Shown: positions 53,857 to 56,695 of the stretch, piece after piece | Layout: each line of letters starts with the position of its first letter | Numbering within the stretch: the first letter of the stretch is position 1 | Assembly (NCBI GenBank): GCA_025056745.1 | Contig: JANWVQ010000082.1 | Location: forward strand, 1-56,695 | DNA length: 56,695 bases | Origin: Ignavibacterium sp. | Lineage (GTDB): Bacteria; Bacteroidota; Ignavibacteria; Ignavibacteriales; Ignavibacteriaceae | Direction: 5' to 3' | Notes under the pieces: generated by a model | The model's input: only the letters and a program-made list of their open reading frames with translations | Databases searched by the model: none | What the model was told of the DNA's origin: nothing | Program-made: the position numbers and the translations under genes

Positions 53857-54981
53857 TTGAGTAAACTAACTTTTGATCAACTCAAAGATATTTTCTTTCT
53901 CCTTTCAATTGATAAAATTGGACCAACCCGAATTCGAGCATTATTATCAAAATTTGATAATTTAGAAAATCTACTCAACTCCTCTATTTCTGAAATCGGA
54001 GAAGTCGATGGTATTGGAATAGAACTAGCAAAAAGGATAAAAAATCAAAATCGTGATATTGATAAAATAAAATCAAAGCTCGAAACTCAACTAAAAGAAT
54101 TGGAGAAAATCAATGCACATCTAATTTCATTATGGGATGATGAATATCCGAATCTTTTAAAGAAAATTTATGATCCTCCACTAATTCTCTATATAAGAGG
54201 GAATTTCACTGAAAGTGATAACTATTCTATAGCGGCAGTAGGGACTCGAACTCCCACAAATTATGGAAAAATACAAACTGAGCGAATAATATCAGAATTA
54301 GCATCTCAAGGTATAACGATTGTTAGTGGATTGGCAAGGGGAATTGACTCAATCGCTCATCAATCAGCTCTGAAAAATAAAGGCAGAACAATTGCTGTCA
54401 TTGGCTCCGGATTAGATGTTATTTATCCACCAGAGAATAAAAATCTTTTTGAAAAAATTTGTGAGAATGGTGTCATAATCTCTGAATATCCTTTAGGCAC
54501 AAAACCAGATGCACAAAATTTCCCTCGCAGGAATAGAATAATTTCAGGACTTTCGCTTGGAGTAATAGTTTTTGAAACAGCTATTAATGGTGGAGCAATG
54601 CAAACTGCTCATTTTGCTTTAGATCAAGATAGAGAGGTTTTTGCAATTCCAGGAAATCTTGGTGTGAGACAATCAGAAGGGACTAATCTTTTAATACAAC
54701 GCGGTGAAGCAAAACTAATAACTAATGCAGATGATGTTCTAATAGAGCTTCAGCTAAAATTAAAACCTCTATTAAATAAAAATATCCCTAAACCAAAATT
54801 AGAATTAAGTCTATTTGAGGAAAAAATAATTAATGTACTTACTGAAAATGGTGAATTACACATCGATAAAATTTCAGAACTAACTAACCTATCCATTTCT
54901 GATTGTCTTGTAAGTTTACTCACGCTTGAATTTAGAGGACTTGTTAAGCAATTACCAGGTAAAGTTTTCTCTGTTATTTAG
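53857..54981 (+). CDS. dprA: DNA-processing protein DprA
   Basis: The 374-residue protein protects incoming single-stranded DNA and loads RecA during natural transformation. An N-terminal HhH-like region is followed by the Rossmann-like core (GLARGIDSIAHQSAL, GSGLDVIYPPEN, FPRRNRIISGLS, GALQTA-like GGAMQTAHFALDQ). A C-terminal winged helix (about 310-374) ends it. Length is normal. TTG start at 53857, 5 bases after the previous gene. No other competence gene is in the window. Confidence 0.95.
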   Translation: MSKLTFDQLKDIFFLLSIDKIGPTRIRALLSKFDNLENLLNSSISEIGEVDGIGIELAKRIKNQNRDIDKIKSKLETQLKELEKINAHLISLWDDEYPNLLKKIYDPPLILYIRGNFTESDNYSIAAVGTRTPTNYGKIQTERIISELASQGITIVSGLARGIDSIAHQSALKNKGRTIAVIGSGLDVIYPPENKNLFEKICENGVIISEYPLGTKPDAQNFPRRNRIISGLSLGVIVFETAINGGAMQTAHFALDQDREVFAIPGNLGVRQSEGTNLLIQRGEAKLITNADDVLIELQLKLKPLLNKNIPKPKLELSLFEEKIINVLTENGELHIDKISELTNLSISDCLVSLLTLEFRGLVKQLPGKVFSVI

Positions 54982-54995
54982 AATTTAAGATTGAT

Positions 54996-56288
54996 TTAGT
55001 ATTTCTTTTTAATTTTCCAAATTGATTTGAGATAATCCTTCAACTTTTTTTCTTGACCTTGTTCCGTTGGAAAATAAAATTGTTTGTCTTTTAGTTCTTT
55101 TGGCAAATAATCTTGTTCAACAAAATGATTCTGATAATCGTGAGCATATTTATAATCTCTTCCATAACCGAGTTTTTTCATCAACTCTGTTGGTGCATTA
55201 CGTAAATGAATGGGCACAGGATGTTGTGGATTGTTTCTAACCTCCTCGATTGCTTTTTCAATTGCGAGATAGGAAGAATTACTTTTAGGAGATGCTGCTA
55301 AATAAGTCACACATTGAGCGAGAATAATTCTTGCCTCTGGCATTCCAATTTTTTCAACTGCATTGAATGTCGCTTCTGCTAAAACTAATGCATTTGGAGA
55401 AGCATTTCCAATATCCTCTGAAGCAAGTATAATCATTCTTCTGGCAATAAAAAGAGGATCTTCACCACCTTCGAGCATTCTTGCAAGCCAGTAAATTGCC
55501 GCATCGGGATCACTACCACGAATACTTTTTATGAATGCTGAAATTAAATTATAATGTTCTTCACCATCTTTATCATAAATCAGATTTTTCTTTTGAATAA
55601 CGTTTTCAAATACTTCTTTAGTAAGATTTATTTCTTCGCTTTTTAATTCTTGAATTAGAGCAGCTTCAAGAATATTCAACATTATCCTTGCATCGCCAGA
55701 GGATAAGTAAATTAAAAAATCTTCATCAATGTATTTTATTTTTAATGCTGACAAGAACTCATCATTCTTCAAAGCAAGTGAGAGAATTTTCTTTAATTCA
55801 TCATAGCTTAGCTGGTTCAAAACAAATATTCTCGTTCTTGAACGTAGTGCCGGAATAACTTCAAAGGATGGATTTTCTGTTGTTGCTCCGATCAGAATTA
55901 TTAAACCAGATTCAATTGAACTTAATAATGCATCTTGCTGAGCTTTGTTAAAACGATGAATTTCATCAATAAAAAGAATAGTTTTTTTACCAAGACTTTT
56001 ATTTTGTTTTGCAAGTTCAATTACTTGTCTTACTTCTTTCACACCACTTGATACAGCATTCAAACTAAAAAAATCTGAATTAGTTTGATTTGCAATTATT
56101 CTTGCAATAGTTGTTTTCCCGCTTCCGGGAGGTCCCCATAAAATGAATGACGAAAGAGTATCATTATTAATCATAGTTCTCAATGGTTTTCCTTCGCCTA
56201 ACAAATGTTCCTGCCCAACGAACTGTTCAAGACTTTTGGGACGCACTCTTTCAGCAAGTGGGACATCAGGAATATTCTCTTTACTCAT
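54996..56288 (-). CDS. rarA: Replication-associated recombination protein A (RarA/MgsA)
   Basis: The 430-residue AAA+ ATPase is of the clamp-loader type. It has [20 protein letters not shown], Walker [12 protein letters not shown] (about 51-61), Walker [10 protein letters not shown] (about 105-113), [10 protein letters not shown] and the C-terminal MgsA domain ([21 protein letters not shown]). It acts at stalled replication forks. It converges on dprA with 14 bases between the stops, and its start overlaps the ftsB-like stop by 4 bases. Confidence 0.96.
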   Translation of the reverse strand: MSKENIPDVPLAERVRPKSLEQFVGQEHLLGEGKPLRTMINNDTLSSFILWGPPGSGKTTIARIIANQTNSDFFSLNAVSSGVKEVRQVIELAKQNKSLGKKTILFIDEIHRFNKAQQDALLSSIESGLIILIGATTENPSFEVIPALRSRTRIFVLNQLSYDELKKILSLALKNDEFLSALKIKYIDEDFLIYLSSGDARIMLNILEAALIQELKSEEINLTKEVFENVIQKKNLIYDKDGEEHYNLISAFIKSIRGSDPDAAIYWLARMLEGGEDPLFIARRMIILASEDIGNASPNALVLAEATFNAVEKIGMPEARIILAQCVTYLAASPKSNSSYLAIEKAIEEVRNNPQHPVPIHLRNAPTELMKKLGYGRDYKYAHDYQNHFVEQDYLPKELKDKQFYFPTEQGQEKKLKDYLKSIWKIKKKY

Positions 56289-56581
56289 TCGACTATTACA
56301 TCAATTTTTTTCTCATTACTCTTAATCATATTATGTTTTTCTCGAGCAACTTGTTCAATTTTTGAAGGTTCATAATTTCTAAGGGAGTCTATCTCTGATT
56401 CAAGTCTTTTATTTTCGGATTTAATTTCTTCAATCTGACGATTTAATGAATTAACTTCTTTTTTCAGTCTCATATATTTTATCAGCCCGAAGTTATTGAA
56501 TAAAAGATATAATGAACCTAACAAAAAGATTATCAGAAATAGAAATAGTCGAAACTTACTGTTGTAAATAAATTTTTTCAT
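56285..56581 (-). CDS. FtsB/DivIC-like cell-division protein
   Basis: The 98-residue protein has one membrane helix (about residues 10-32, LFLFLIIFLLGSLYLLF) followed by a coiled coil (KKEVNSLNRQIEEIKSENKRLESEIDSL). A short C-terminal motif VAREKHNMIK is characteristic of the septum-formation initiator family. It is a small linker in the divisome. It overlaps ddl at its start and rarA at its end (4 bases each), so ddl-ftsB-rarA is one minus-strand unit. Confidence 0.88.
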   Translation of the reverse strand: MKKFIYNSKFRLFLFLIIFLLGSLYLLFNNFGLIKYMRLKKEVNSLNRQIEEIKSENKRLESEIDSLRNYEPSKIEQVAREKHNMIKSNEKKIDVIVE

Positions 56582-56695
56582 AAGCTCAATCTGACAATTT
56601 GATTTATAAGTTCTTCAAATGAAATGTTTACTGATTTTGCCATCTTTGGAAGCAAACTCAAAGACGTCATCCCTGGCAAAGTATTAATTTCAAGT
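56578..56695 (-). CDS. ddl: D-alanine--D-alanine ligase, C-terminal end only
   Basis: The minus strand is open from the window edge for 38 codons and reads LEINTLPGMTSLSLLPKMAK, then a closing helix ending in VRLSL. LEINTLPGMT is the signature of Ddl, containing the Mg-binding Glu/Asn. The stop overlaps the ftsB-like ATG by ATGA. The rest of the gene lies outside the window. Ddl makes the D-Ala-D-Ala dipeptide for peptidoglycan. Confidence 0.92.
   Translation of the reverse strand, partial: LEINTLPGMTSLSLLPKMAKSVNISFEELINQIVRLSL

Noticed and set aside
1-56695. CRISPR arrays, insertion sequences, tRNA or rRNA genes
   Set aside because: No regularly spaced repeats, transposase-like frames, T-loop signatures or rRNA-like stretches were seen when reading the window.

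Overview
The window is AT-rich bacterial chromosome. It suggests a Gram-negative member of the Bacteroidota/Chlorobi side of the FCB group, most likely Ignavibacteria-like. The signs are T9SS (type IX secretion) C-terminal sorting domains with the NYPNPFNP signature, many outer-membrane and LolA/SurA-type envelope genes, an S46 dipeptidyl peptidase, many multihaem c-type cytochromes, and frequent TTG starts. This placement is inference from protein character; no rRNA, tRNA, IS element or CRISPR array was recognised.

Layout. 1-1954: arsenic detoxification (arsM, cut by the window edge; arsC; acr3) in overlapping order. 2259-8963: two T9SS-tagged multihaem cytochromes (8 and 9 CxxCH) flank a small orphan gene and a CPA2 antiporter. 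9012-15484 (minus): a YCF48-like T9SS protein, a MoxR ATPase, and three SurA/parvulin-family genes in a row. 15741-26052 (minus): cyclophilin, uppP, an outer-membrane protein, an LPG-synthase-like membrane protein, lolA, ftsK, comB, gcvT, a small transaldolase and RNase G. 26253-35240 (minus): the translation/RNA operon rimP-nusA-infB-rbfA-truB-ribF-rpsO-pnp, with a terminator-like hairpin directly before rimP. 35393-37180 (plus): a UbiA-family prenyltransferase, rnhB and yraN. 37257-41660 (minus): an S46 peptidase, an M19 dipeptidase with an oddly placed sorting-like domain, and a thioesterase. 42248-45386 (minus): SLBB export protein, rmlB-like dehydratase and a glycine-rich envelope protein.

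The most striking part is 45505-52032 (plus), a tight five-gene operon. It encodes a membrane protein with two His-x13-His pairs as in dihaem cytochrome b, a membrane-anchored Fe-S/FAD/NAD(P) oxidoreductase whose two ferredoxin motifs both lack the second Cys, a 20-haem and a 16-haem c-type cytochrome built from a shared module, and an outer-membrane beta-barrel. Together these could carry electrons from cytoplasmic NAD(P)H across the whole envelope. The T9SS-tagged cytochromes at 2-9 kb would be plausible cell-surface partners. An rmlD-like reductase follows.

53183-56695: a small conserved-looking gene, a candidate small RNA or leader (about 53475-53558) with its own promoter-like sequence, two hairpins with the same C-rich loop and a terminator, then a DUF3098-like membrane protein and dprA (plus), and rarA, an ftsB/divIC-like gene and the 3' end of ddl (minus).
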